NCBI GenBank assembly: GCA_001414325.1
Contig: LLKB01000005.1
Location: 722,912-786,911 of the forward strand
Origin: Butyribacter intestini
GTDB lineage: Bacteria > Bacillota > Clostridia > Lachnospirales > Lachnospiraceae
DNA: 64,000 nucleotides
Reading direction: 5' to 3'
In this document: positions 44,771 through 53,506 of the stretch, piece by piece
Numbering within the stretch: the first letter of the stretch is position 1
How the letters are laid out: each line of letters begins with the position of its first letter
Position numbers and translations under genes: made by a program
The notes under the pieces: model-generated
Told to the model about the DNA's origin: nothing
What the model saw: only the letters and a program-made list of their open reading frames with translations
The model's database searches: none

Positions 44771-45214
44771 TTACGCATAATTCTTTATAAGCCATTTAAT
44801 TCTGCTTTTTGTCTGTTTTGTGAGTGATAAATTATATATCATTGTATAACCACTTCCACCTTTCCAGCCTGACGCAGCTTTTTTTGCCGTTTTATCTCTT
44901 TTCTTTATCCATTTCAATTCTGATGCAACTAATTTTTTTACCTTATTATTCGGCAATGCTTTTTTTATCTTGTTATAATCTTTGTTTAATTCCTTATCCC
45001 ACAATTTATACTCCTCGCCAGAGTCCTTATTCATTTCATATTGCGAACCGGAATATGTAAATTTCTTTTTGCATTTCTTATCCAGCTTATTATAACTTTT
45101 CATATAACTTGATTTCGTTCCTGCATATGTTTTTACTGCCGAAAAATTAATTCCTGTAAATACAACTGCCATTACTAATATAATTGATAGTACCTTATGT
45201 GATTTCATTTTCAT
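44771..45214 (-). CDS. Secreted LprI/DUF1311-like protein
   Basis: A 147-residue exported protein with a signal peptide of about 30 residues (HKVLSIILVMAVVFTG). The body fits the DUF1311/LprI pattern KLWDKELNKDYNKIKKAL, then LKWIKKRDKTAKKAA; the family's cysteines are replaced here. LprI-type proteins include lysozyme inhibitors, though that activity is not implied by sequence alone. ATG 45214 is chosen because GGAGGGAGAGGAG lies upstream. A long palindrome lies between this gene and the next. Confidence 0.65.
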   Translation of the reverse strand: MKMKSHKVLSIILVMAVVFTGINFSAVKTYAGTKSSYMKSYNKLDKKCKKKFTYSGSQYEMNKDSGEEYKLWDKELNKDYNKIKKALPNNKVKKLVASELKWIKKRDKTAKKAASGWKGGSGYTMIYNLSLTKQTKSRIKWLIKNYA

Positions 45215-45253
45215 ATTTTTCTCCTCTCCCTCCTTTAACCTAATAATAGGCAT

Positions 45254-45451
45254 TTGCGAAACTATCATAATCAGTAATTAAATTGTGCATCTGTAACAAA
45301 TAATGTTAGCAGTGCACTTTGTCACCGTCAGCACTTAGTCAGCGTATTTTGCTGACTTATGTACTGCTACGAGTGACAAGTAGCAAAAGCGTGCCTGCGG
45401 TATTATTTGTTACAGGTGTGCAATTAACACAACATATAATTAGTTTCGCAA
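45254..45451 (-). repeat. Long palindromic intergenic element, copy 2
   Basis: Outer arms TTGCGAAACTA (45254-45264) and TAGTTTCGCAA (45441-45451) match perfectly; inner arms CTGTAACAAATAAT (45291-45304) and ATTATTTGTTACAG (45402-45415) match over 14 bases. Within the loop AGTCAGC..GCTGACT and GCTAC..GTAGC form two hairpins. The core 45356-45412 is related to 12972-13030. No coding potential. Confidence 0.65.
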
Positions 45452-45460
45452 TCAACCAAC

Positions 45461-46837
45461 CTAATAAGCAAAATTATTTGCTATATAATTAAAATCTTCG
45501 TAGCTGTATTCTTTTGCACCTGATGATATTCCAAGTTTTTTGCAATATTGATTTCTCTTTCTTCCGAAATTGTCAAAATTACTTTTCTCAGCAGATGTGA
45601 ATACACTTCGTATCTTATTTGGATCGTCCCCTAAATTTTGATACCATGACTTACTTCCAAAATATACTACAAGTGAATTTGTTGAAAATTGTGCTCCATA
45701 TCTTGCAGATATTTCATTTATCGCAAGCGTAAACCAGCAGGCTATCTCTCTGTCAGTTGCCCCTTTTCCTTTAAGCCATGTCTCTATTTCATCAACATCC
45801 ATAACATAATTACGGCTGTCATATGCTACAAATTCATTTCCATAACTGTCATAATTATCTCTGATACTTGGAAGATATTTGTATTTGTAGATAACTTTTT
45901 TCTTTGCTTCTGTATTATTTACAACATTTTTGTATTTTTTTACAGAAGTTATCAACTCATTTTTATATGTATTCAATTTTTGTTCCATGCCTGATTTTAT
46001 TGCATTTTCAAACTCCTGCAATGCCTCTAATGCACTATTTCTGTTCGTAATAATATTTTCGTTTCCGGATATATCCTTTCCGCTTGCTGTCTCGTCTATC
46101 TGCACTATATTGTCTTTGTACTTTTTCCAAACTGCATAATTCTCCTGTGCATCACCATATTTGTTGCACTGACTTACTACTTTCTTAAAGTCTTTTTCTA
46201 AGCTGTCCATGTCATTTGCTTTTATTGTATTTTTTAGTTTTTTTACGGCTTTTTCGCTTGCGGACTTATAACTGCGGCATTGTTTTGTCAGCTTATTTTC
46301 TTTTATTTTTTTATTGTATTCTTTTATTTTATCTGAATATTCTTTAACTTTACTATTATACTGTTTTAACTCCGTAACCACATTGTTTAAACTTTTTATG
46401 CTGTCTTTTATTTCTTCCTCATCTGATGAGTCAATATTTTTTATCATCGCCGTAAGTTCATCAAATTTTTCTTTATTGTCGCCTAAAAAACTTATTCCGG
46501 CTTTTTCTATATTTTCTTTCAACTGATTATAATCGTCGTTCAGGTAATCCTTAGATGAACTTCCTTTCATATTTGCAAAAACCGCAATAGCAAGCATAGC
46601 TGCCATAACAACTCCTAACAGAGCATTGCATATGTATATACCTTTTGAAGTTTTTACTGTCTCATAATCATGTGCTCCTTTTACATTGTTGTAATCTATA
46701 TTACTATTTCCATTTATATTGTTACCTTGAAAGTTTATATTACTGTTTCCATTTGCATTCCCCACATTAGCACCGCATTTTTCACAAAACATATCTGCAT
46801 CGCCAAGTATATTTCCGCAATTATAACATTTCTTCAT
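45461..46837 (-). CDS. Zinc-ribbon, single-pass, coiled-coil protein
   Basis: A 458-residue protein: N-terminal zinc ribbon (CYNCG at 4-8, CEKCG at 18-22), an Asn-rich linker (GNSNINFQGNNINGNSN), one membrane segment at about 70-90 (NALLGVVMAAMLAIAVFA), a long Lys/Glu-rich helical region (about 95-330) and a C-terminal domain with ATDREIACWFTLAINEISARYG. No enzyme motif is recognised. The topology puts the ribbon inside and the helical and C-terminal parts outside. The 3' flank shares TTAACACAACATATAATTA with the flank of the gene at 47953. Confidence 0.7.
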   Translation of the reverse strand: MKKCYNCGNILGDADMFCEKCGANVGNANGNSNINFQGNNINGNSNIDYNNVKGAHDYETVKTSKGIYICNALLGVVMAAMLAIAVFANMKGSSSKDYLNDDYNQLKENIEKAGISFLGDNKEKFDELTAMIKNIDSSDEEEIKDSIKSLNNVVTELKQYNSKVKEYSDKIKEYNKKIKENKLTKQCRSYKSASEKAVKKLKNTIKANDMDSLEKDFKKVVSQCNKYGDAQENYAVWKKYKDNIVQIDETASGKDISGNENIITNRNSALEALQEFENAIKSGMEQKLNTYKNELITSVKKYKNVVNNTEAKKKVIYKYKYLPSIRDNYDSYGNEFVAYDSRNYVMDVDEIETWLKGKGATDREIACWFTLAINEISARYGAQFSTNSLVVYFGSKSWYQNLGDDPNKIRSVFTSAEKSNFDNFGRKRNQYCKKLGISSGAKEYSYEDFNYIANNFAY

Positions 46838-46864
46838 TTCTGCCTCGCTTTCTATAGTTCCTCC

Positions 46865-47812
46865 CTATAAGATTTCCAGAATTTCTGAGCCATCTGCTAT
46901 TATCAGCTTTTCTTTCTGAGTCAGTTTTATTGTCTCTCCGTCCCGTATGATTTTCCCATCCTCAAAGCGTATGCCATTTTTTGAATAACATATAATACTT
47001 ATAAACGTTCCCGAAACATCCATAAAAATCGTGCAATGTTTTCTGCTTACTTTCGGGCTGCTAAGCACAAGATTACATTGCCCCGGGTCACGCCCGACCA
47101 CTATACTTTCTCCGGGACTTAATTGCAATGATGCCCCTTTAAATGTTCCCTCCGTACCTAATATCATCCCTTTAAGTGTTGTTCCGTAAACAGTCGGTGG
47201 TACCAGTATCGCATCTGGCTTATTTTCAAAAGCTCCCTGCTGAATATCATTGTCATAATAACCATATTGCTGCTGGATATTTTCCCCATAACCATTTCCA
47301 TTAAAATCACTTGAAACCGAATTGTTGTCATACACATTTTTTTGTATTTCATTTTCACTTTTTATGCACCCCATTACAATGTCATATACTAATATGCCTA
47401 TTGTGCTCAATAATATAAACAAAAATCCAAATTTTACTGAAATGCCTTTATCTCTGACTCCTGTTATTGATATGTAAGCAAACATTTCCATTATCAATAT
47501 ACAAACTGATGATATTATTGATATAACTGCCCCTGCCATAAACTGCTTATTAGCAAGTCCTATCACCAGAAAAGTTATTGCCATAATAAACAGCAAAAGC
47601 AATGTGACTATCACAAAATTTCTTAAAGAATTAAGTGCATTAACATATTCTTTTGAAAGGTCTATAGACGAATAAGATAATATTGTTATTCCATTGTAAA
47701 GTTTGTAACTGCCCGAATTGTAACTTACCAAAGGCATAAATAAACTTAGCAAAAGCATTATACATATCTCAATTCCCGGTAATGTAAAAATTATATTCAT
47801 CTTTTTCTTCAT
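46865..47812 (-). CDS. Membrane protein with C-terminal FHA domain
   Basis: A 315-residue protein with four membrane segments in the first 145 residues, a polar Asn/Gln linker and a C-terminal FHA domain (about 220-315). The phospho-threonine-binding residues are present: Arg in VVGRDPGQC, Ser and His in SRKHC, Asn in YSKNGI. FHA domains bind pThr peptides made by Hanks-type kinases, four of which are encoded 5-12 kb upstream in the same direction. It is a candidate membrane receptor for kinase substrates. Confidence 0.85.
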   Translation of the reverse strand: MKKKMNIIFTLPGIEICIMLLLSLFMPLVSYNSGSYKLYNGITILSYSSIDLSKEYVNALNSLRNFVIVTLLLLFIMAITFLVIGLANKQFMAGAVISIISSVCILIMEMFAYISITGVRDKGISVKFGFLFILLSTIGILVYDIVMGCIKSENEIQKNVYDNNSVSSDFNGNGYGENIQQQYGYYDNDIQQGAFENKPDAILVPPTVYGTTLKGMILGTEGTFKGASLQLSPGESIVVGRDPGQCNLVLSSPKVSRKHCTIFMDVSGTFISIICYSKNGIRFEDGKIIRDGETIKLTQKEKLIIADGSEILEIL

Positions 47813-47869
47813 TTGCTATTCCCCCTAAGTAACTTGTTATGATAAGGATTTTTTGATTGTATTACAACG

Positions 47870-47908
47870 CTAATTTACAAACAGATGGTCTCTCTTTTTG
47901 TAATAAAT
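47870..47908 (-). pseudogene. C-terminal relic of a zinc-ribbon membrane protein gene
   Basis: The minus strand reads IYYKKRDHLFVN and a stop, matching the last residues of the protein at 43846 (VYYKKRDHLFVN). Nothing upstream remains of the gene. It shows that a paralogue was lost between the FHA gene and the gene at 47953. Confidence 0.75.
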
Positions 47909-47952
47909 GTAATTTAACACAACATATAATTATTTTCACAATCACCTATATC

Positions 47953-49305
47953 TTATGAAAATAATCCTCTTAAAAGCCACCCACCTATACCGCTTATTGA
48001 ATCTGATATTGCCTGCTGGATAAAATAACCTAAAATCTTTCCAACTATCAGACTTACTATAAACAATACAATGTGCATTACCAGTATCTCATACAGTTTT
48101 ACAGATGGCTCTCTTTCAAGTACTTCAAAATATCCGTATAAAAAGATAAAGTTTGTAAACATAACTATAGGTATCACAAGCAACATTACTATCAGCATTA
48201 TTATTGCTCCAATATCTGAATTAAATATCTTTGCGACATACATCATTGCTATAAAAAATATTATATATGCTGTGAAAAGTATTACTCCAGCCAATGTCTT
48301 TACGGCTATTACCGCATAGGTCTGTATGAAAGTTATATTTTCATGGAACAGATATTTGCTCACGACAAACATTACTCCTGCAACAAGCAGCCCCCACAAA
48401 AACATCCCAATCAGTATCAGTATGGCATATTTCATTACACTATTGAGCATATCTTGAAATACACTTCCAAATATCTGATCCTCTAAATTTGCTCCTATTA
48501 TCGCACACGCTATAAGCAGTTCAATCAATAAGACAAACATTGATATGCCTGATATTATAAGCGACTCAGCTATTGAGTTTGAATTTCCAAGATTTTTTAC
48601 GGCATTTAACGGTGACCTGAATATATCTACTGCAGTAGACAATATTCTTTTTCCAATTCCCGATGCCATCTGGGAGATATTACCCTGATTTCCATTTGGC
48701 TGCGGCACCTGATTCCAACCGGAATAACCTCCGTTTATCGGCTGTTGTCCCGGATACCCTCCCGGATAATCTCCGTTTATCGGCTGCTGTCCAGGTGCTC
48801 CTCCCTGATAATTTCCGTTTATCGGCTGCTGTCCCGGATACCCTCCCGGATAGTTTCCTCTTATCGGCTGCTGTCCAGATGCTCCTCCCGGATAGTTTCC
48901 TCTTATCGGCTGCTGTCCAGGTACTTCTCCCGGATAATTTCCGTTTATCGGCTGCTGTCCCGGTACTCCTCCCGGATAGTTTCCTCTTATCGGCTGCTGT
49001 CCCGGTACTTCTCCCGGATAATTTCCGTTTATCGGCTGCTGTCCAGATACTCCTCCCGGATAGTTTCCTCTTATCGGCTGCTGTCCAGATACTCCCCCAA
49101 GATGATTTCCGTTTATCGGCTGCTGTCCCGGTACTCCTCCCGGATTATTTATTTTCCGATTCTGTTCTTTTTGTTTCTGCATATAATACTGTTTTCTTAA
49201 CTGTTCCTGTTCTTTTGCGAACTCAATCTCACGCTTTTTGCTCTGCTCGCAGTTACATTTCTCACCGTTTTTTAATTGCTTTCCGCAATATCTGCAAAAT
49301 GCCAT
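47953..49305 (-). CDS. Zinc-ribbon membrane protein with ten 14-residue tandem repeats
   Basis: A 450-residue protein: zinc ribbon (CRYCG at 4-8, then CNC), a charged helix ([19 protein letters not shown]), ten tandem copies of PGG(V/Y/A)PGQQPI(N/R)GNY (about 54-193), a Gly/Asn linker and five or six membrane segments. The membrane part resembles Yip1-like proteins but is not clearly assignable. ATG 49305 follows AAAGGAG. The repeats encode a disordered, proline-rich, cytoplasm-facing linker that could bind partners multivalently. It lies between two FHA genes. Confidence 0.75.
   Translation of the reverse strand: MAFCRYCGKQLKNGEKCNCEQSKKREIEFAKEQEQLRKQYYMQKQKEQNRKINNPGGVPGQQPINGNHLGGVSGQQPIRGNYPGGVSGQQPINGNYPGEVPGQQPIRGNYPGGVPGQQPINGNYPGEVPGQQPIRGNYPGGASGQQPIRGNYPGGYPGQQPINGNYQGGAPGQQPINGDYPGGYPGQQPINGGYSGWNQVPQPNGNQGNISQMASGIGKRILSTAVDIFRSPLNAVKNLGNSNSIAESLIISGISMFVLLIELLIACAIIGANLEDQIFGSVFQDMLNSVMKYAILILIGMFLWGLLVAGVMFVVSKYLFHENITFIQTYAVIAVKTLAGVILFTAYIIFFIAMMYVAKIFNSDIGAIIMLIVMLLVIPIVMFTNFIFLYGYFEVLEREPSVKLYEILVMHIVLFIVSLIVGKILGYFIQQAISDSISGIGGWLLRGLFS
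48724..49143. repeat. 42-bp tandem minisatellite, ten units
   Basis: Ten in-frame 42-base units, each with CCG/CCTCTTATCGGCTGCTGTCC as core, encode the 14-residue protein repeats. Two types alternate (INGNY and IRGNY units), suggesting growth by doubling of pairs. Copy number is likely to vary between strains. Confidence 0.9.
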
Positions 49306-49382
49306 TTTTATCTCTCCTTTCCGTTTGCCGTTCATCGCTGCCATGCTGTCAGCAATGATTACATTCACTCTTTTTCTTATGT

Positions 49383-49751
49383 TTATCTAAGCTTATACAA
49401 GTTGTCCTCATTTCCCATATACAACTCCTCTGCTGATGAAAGATAATATTCCTTTTCTCTTTCAAGCCTTGCTCCGTTTCCTAGAAATGTTCCATTTTTT
49501 GAATAATCCACTACACGATACTTATTTAATGCTCCTACATATGTTATCTCGCAATGCTTTCTACTCACCTGTGCATCTGTTATCGCATATGTGCATTGTG
49601 TCGCATCCCTGCCAAATATCACCTTTTGGTCACTTGGCAGAGGTATCAGCTTTCCGATATGCGTTCCTCTTATACATATCAAACCTCCCTGTTTATCCTC
49701 AGATAAAGCAAGGCTTCTTGTCACCTGCATTGTCAATATATCATTTTTCAA
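49383..49751 (-). CDS. Stand-alone FHA-domain protein
   Basis: A 122-residue soluble protein that is essentially one FHA domain: [17 protein letters not shown] and [12 protein letters not shown] carry the Arg, Ser/His and Asn expected to hold phospho-threonine. A TTG start at 49751 is supported by AGGGGGG 6 bases upstream; a nearby ATG is out of frame. It directly follows the LytTR regulator gene by 11 bases, so the two are co-transcribed. It could act as an adaptor between kinases and their partners. Confidence 0.87.
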   Translation of the reverse strand: MKNDILTMQVTRSLALSEDKQGGLICIRGTHIGKLIPLPSDQKVIFGRDATQCTYAITDAQVSRKHCEITYVGALNKYRVVDYSKNGTFLGNGARLEREKEYYLSSAEELYMGNEDNLYKLR

Positions 49752-49762
49752 TTCAATCCCCC

Positions 49763-50449
49763 CTATAATATTTTTTTGATTTCTTCCTGATAGCGTCTGC
49801 TTATCGGTAATACACTTTCACCTACTTTTATCTCTGTTCTCGAACTTCCCGTTATATATTTTTTGTTTACCAGATAACTCTGATGACACCTTACAAATCC
49901 ATACTGTTTAAGCATTTCTTCAAGCTCGTTCATTTTGGCATAAAAGCTTATACTCTCGCCTTTCTGGTATATTTTTATTTTTCTTTTTTCGCCTTCAAAA
50001 TAATAGACTTTATCAAGAAGTATCTGCTCTTTTTTTCCATTTACCGATATATGCAGGCAGTTTGTGCATTTCGACCGTTCTGTCATGTACCTGCCTATTT
50101 CATCATCTAGACGCTTTTTGTCTACAGGCTTTAATATGTATGAAAATGCCTTATAAGTATATCCGTCAAATATATGCTCCGCAGATACAGTTATAAATAT
50201 AATATCCACATCAACATTGTTTTCCCGTATATATTTTGCAGTATTCAATCCGTCATATTCCGGCATATTTATGTCTAAAAGCAACAGGTCAATGTCAAAT
50301 TCTTCTTTTTCTATATCATCAACCACCTGTTTTCCCGACATATAATGTACTACTTGTGCATCGTCATAAGAAAATATTGAATGTATCACTAAATCATGTA
50401 TCTTTTCTCTATACTCTCTGTCATCATCACATATTCCTATCCGTAACAT
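49763..50449 (-). CDS. LytTR-family response regulator in the kinase/FHA cluster
   Basis: A 228-residue regulator: receiver with CDDD at 7-10, phospho-acceptor in LLLLDINMP and Lys of LKPVDK, then a LytTR DNA-binding domain (about 125-228) with YYFEGEKRKIKIY and FVRCHQSYLVN. No histidine kinase is nearby, but four Ser/Thr-kinase-like genes lie directly upstream on the same strand. It may be phosphorylated by an unlinked sensor or respond to the Ser/Thr kinases. The 21-bp-spaced direct repeats at 25-38 kb are candidate sites for it. Confidence 0.9.
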   Translation of the reverse strand: MLRIGICDDDREYREKIHDLVIHSIFSYDDAQVVHYMSGKQVVDDIEKEEFDIDLLLLDINMPEYDGLNTAKYIRENNVDVDIIFITVSAEHIFDGYTYKAFSYILKPVDKKRLDDEIGRYMTERSKCTNCLHISVNGKKEQILLDKVYYFEGEKRKIKIYQKGESISFYAKMNELEEMLKQYGFVRCHQSYLVNKKYITGSSRTEIKVGESVLPISRRYQEEIKKIL

Positions 50450-50559
50450 ATCCTACCTCATACTTCACCCTGACTGTTCATCCTCCGCACCAGTTTTTTT
50501 GCGTTACCATCCACACTGTAAATGTGAACAATAATGCTTTGCTTTTGCGGCTGATAACT

Positions 50560-52152
50560 TTATCCCAGTTTTATTGCTTCATGTCTTCCTGCCATATACA
50601 ATATTGTTCCCGGTGCAACACTTACATACTGACCTTTTATTGCTTTTGTTCCATCCGAAAATTCAATTCCATTTGATGAATAATCTATAACATAATATCT
50701 TTGCTCTGTACCGTTATATCTTATTCCACAATGTCTTCTGCTTATCTTCGGATAACTAAATACAAGTGTCGCACACTTCGGATCTCTGCCGAGTATCACT
50801 TCATCTCCGTCATTCATCACAAGTTCGGAAGAACTGTATTCTCCCTCCATTCCATATAAGCATCCTGATTTTGGAAGCATGCCCGGTGTAGGTTTATATC
50901 CTCCCGGCTCTGGCTCTGCACCAGTGCCTATATCATCACCTGCAACTGTCATATCTCCTGCATAATTTCCTGACACGAAATCCACCGGCGGCATTCCCGT
51001 CATATAATGCTTTCCGTCTTCACCAACATAACCATCCGGATTTGGTGGCATCGGCGGTGTTAAAATTTGATTTTTTCCATCATCATGCTGTGGCGGCATC
51101 GGCGGGTCATATGGATATTGTGGATTTATCGGCTGTGGCGGTATCGGTGGTATCGGAAAATCCCATTCTTCCTCTGACTCCTCCTTTTCCATTTCAGGTT
51201 TTAATGCCGTCATAAAGAGTATTCCTGCTACAATGAGAAACACTCCTGCCACAAGTGTTACATATACACCTGCTCCCGTGCAGTTGCTCATTATTTTTGA
51301 CACGGCATATTTGCCTACACCGTCTATATCAAACAATCTTGCATCGACAAGCGTGATACTTTTTACATAATCGTCTATCTTGTCCCATATCATTCCCGGT
51401 ATCATAAATGAATAGATAAGCCTTGCAACAACAGTCACTGCTCCCGTGGCTATAATCATTATCTGGTTTGTCTTTCCTGTGACAGCAATGACTATAAGCG
51501 ATGCTACTGCCAAAAGTACAGGAATTAACAATAATATTGCCATAATCTTAAATACATTCTTTACATCACTGTCACTCAGCTTTTTTGCCGATTTTTTAGC
51601 GGAATTGCTTTTTTTAGCCGTCGATTTTTTTGCCTTATTTTTACTTTTTGAACTTTTCTGTTTCGTTGTTGTCTTTTTGGTTGATTTCTTTGTTGACTTC
51701 TTTGAAGATTTTTTCATCTTTGCCGATGCTTTCTGTGCCGAGAGAATACCTGTATTTTGGGCACTCTTACTGCCTGATTTTTTTTCACCGGCTTTTTTTG
51801 TTATTCCCTCTATATCGTCAATCTCATCATCAGCAGTAAAGAGCCATTTGACTAACATTATCTGTGAGATAGAACTTCCTTTGTCTTTCTTATCAATCTT
51901 ATCATCAAATTCTTTTACCTTATCATCCCATTTACTTGTATTTTCTTTGTATTTGTCTATGACTTTTTTATCAACCTGTGCCTTTTTTGCTGTTTTTGAG
52001 TCCTCGTCTTTTGCATACTTATTTATCTGTACTGCCGTTTTCAGATATTTTTCTCCCGAAATGCTCATTGACGGCAAAAACAGTGATATTATTATGATTA
52101 TCATAAAAACAGCACCGACACACATCTGCCATTTAAAACCTTTTTTCTCCAT
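50560..52152 (-). CDS. Multi-pass membrane protein with Lys-rich segment and C-terminal FHA domain
   Basis: A 530-residue protein. One N-terminal membrane segment, an outside-facing helical region, a strongly basic block (about 140-185, KKSTKKSTKKTTTKQKS), three more membrane segments (about 200-310), a Pro-rich linker (PPIPPQPINPQYPYDPPMP) and a C-terminal FHA domain (about 435-530) with LGRDPKC, SRRHCG and DYSSNGIEF. Ser/Thr-rich, Lys-rich stretches are possible kinase targets. It sits between the LytTR gene and the kinases, 9 bases from the latter. Confidence 0.83.
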   Translation of the reverse strand: MEKKGFKWQMCVGAVFMIIIIISLFLPSMSISGEKYLKTAVQINKYAKDEDSKTAKKAQVDKKVIDKYKENTSKWDDKVKEFDDKIDKKDKGSSISQIMLVKWLFTADDEIDDIEGITKKAGEKKSGSKSAQNTGILSAQKASAKMKKSSKKSTKKSTKKTTTKQKSSKSKNKAKKSTAKKSNSAKKSAKKLSDSDVKNVFKIMAILLLIPVLLAVASLIVIAVTGKTNQIMIIATGAVTVVARLIYSFMIPGMIWDKIDDYVKSITLVDARLFDIDGVGKYAVSKIMSNCTGAGVYVTLVAGVFLIVAGILFMTALKPEMEKEESEEEWDFPIPPIPPQPINPQYPYDPPMPPQHDDGKNQILTPPMPPNPDGYVGEDGKHYMTGMPPVDFVSGNYAGDMTVAGDDIGTGAEPEPGGYKPTPGMLPKSGCLYGMEGEYSSSELVMNDGDEVILGRDPKCATLVFSYPKISRRHCGIRYNGTEQRYYVIDYSSNGIEFSDGTKAIKGQYVSVAPGTILYMAGRHEAIKLG

Positions 52153-52161
52153 GTGTACCTC

Positions 52162-53505
52162 CTAACTCAATTCATCAATTCTTTCTAACACCGTATATGA
52201 CTCCTGTATCCTCTTTGTCCTATCAAGTTCCATGCAGTCACACGCCAGTTTTATCCACTTTTTTCTGTCACGGAGCTTAAATCTGTGTTCTACTTTTATC
52301 TTATCTGTTCCGCTTTCAAGTCTTTTTATCACATCCGGTGCTTTCTCCAATGTAAGACAATGATACATTGTCGCACCGACGGCATATATGTCCGTCCATG
52401 TCCCCTCGTTGCCTGCCTTGCCCGATTTTGCCGTCTGATATTGTTCAGGAGCGGCATAATCCGGCTTTAAGAATGACGCCGTAAATGTCATTTTCTTATC
52501 ATATATATACTTTGCCGCCCCCATATCTATAAGAACAATCTCACCGTTTTTCTTCCTTATTATGTTTGCGGGTGATATGTCGCAATGTATCATTTTCCTT
52601 TCGTGCATATTAGAAAGTGCTTTTAATACCGGAACAAATATCTCTTTTATCTCTTGCGTATCATACAATTTATTTTTTCTCTTTCTAAGCTCTCTGCCTA
52701 TGCTCTCCCCCTGTATGTACTCCATTACCATGTATGCAGTATCATTTTCAAAAAAGGCATCGGTTACCGTCACGATATTTTCAGTGTGTATAAATTTAGC
52801 TGTCATTTTTATCTCACTGACAAAGGATTTAAGTCCGTATTTAAACGGCTCAACCATGCCCGAATGTCTTATTGATACATAATTTTGTTCTCTTTGAACC
52901 CACTGTTTAGGAAAATATTCCTTAACGGCTACATTTCTCAAAAGATTTATATCTTTTGCAAGATAAGTAATTCCAAATCCGCCAATCCCTACGATACCTA
53001 ATATCTGATACCTGTCATTTAAAAGAGTATCCGCAGGCAATATATCATTTTTATCTGTATTTCCATTGTCGATATGGGATATTATGTCTTTTTCGCCCCA
53101 GACATTTTCTTTTATGCAAAGCTCATCTTCCTTAATATCAGTTCTGTCTGCCGAAATACATAAAACTTTCCTGTCAAGCACAATCCCTGCCGACAATATC
53201 TTAAAATCAATGTCATTTTCTTTCGATAAGACTGCTATATCCCAAAGAGCCATGTCGCTGTCATCATTAAGCACGAGCAAAAAGCATTTTATCTCCAGCA
53301 CACTGTCCCATGCTCTCCATATCGTATATGTATCGCTTTGACTGAAACGGCATCCCAAAAGCCATCTCTTTTCTATGACCGCACCCTGACACCATTTTTG
53401 AACTTCCCTCTTTATGGTTTTGTTGTCAAATCCACATATACTGCATACCGTGGCATCGTCGGGCAGTTCCTCAAAGCATCCCATACAAATCTTTGTCTTT
53501 TCCAT
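52162..53505 (-). CDS. Zinc-ribbon Ser/Thr protein kinase
   Basis: A 447-residue soluble kinase. Zinc ribbon CMGC/CSIC near 6-27, a variable domain of about 120 residues, then the kinase domain (about 165-447): glycine loop GIGGFGITYLA, the Lys of VAVKEYFP, catalytic HCDISPANI and metal-binding DMGAAKY, activation end YAAPEQY. Asp, Asn and Lys are all present, so activity is expected in spite of HCD and DMG for HRD and DFG. There is no membrane segment. ATG 53505 follows GAGG; it begins 1 base after the preceding kinase gene's stop. Confidence 0.9.
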   Translation of the reverse strand: MEKTKICMGCFEELPDDATVCSICGFDNKTIKREVQKWCQGAVIEKRWLLGCRFSQSDTYTIWRAWDSVLEIKCFLLVLNDDSDMALWDIAVLSKENDIDFKILSAGIVLDRKVLCISADRTDIKEDELCIKENVWGEKDIISHIDNGNTDKNDILPADTLLNDRYQILGIVGIGGFGITYLAKDINLLRNVAVKEYFPKQWVQREQNYVSIRHSGMVEPFKYGLKSFVSEIKMTAKFIHTENIVTVTDAFFENDTAYMVMEYIQGESIGRELRKRKNKLYDTQEIKEIFVPVLKALSNMHERKMIHCDISPANIIRKKNGEIVLIDMGAAKYIYDKKMTFTASFLKPDYAAPEQYQTAKSGKAGNEGTWTDIYAVGATMYHCLTLEKAPDVIKRLESGTDKIKVEHRFKLRDRKKWIKLACDCMELDRTKRIQESYTVLERIDELS

Positions 53506-53506
53506 A

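Noticed and set aside
48724-49143. Possible CRISPR array in the regular 42-bp repeats
   Set aside because: Units are contiguous with no unique spacers and are in frame within a protein.
48663-49358. Long plus-strand open frames over the 42-bp repeats
   Set aside because: Antisense of the ten-unit repeat in the gene at 47953, which has a zinc ribbon, membrane segments and a good ribosome binding site.
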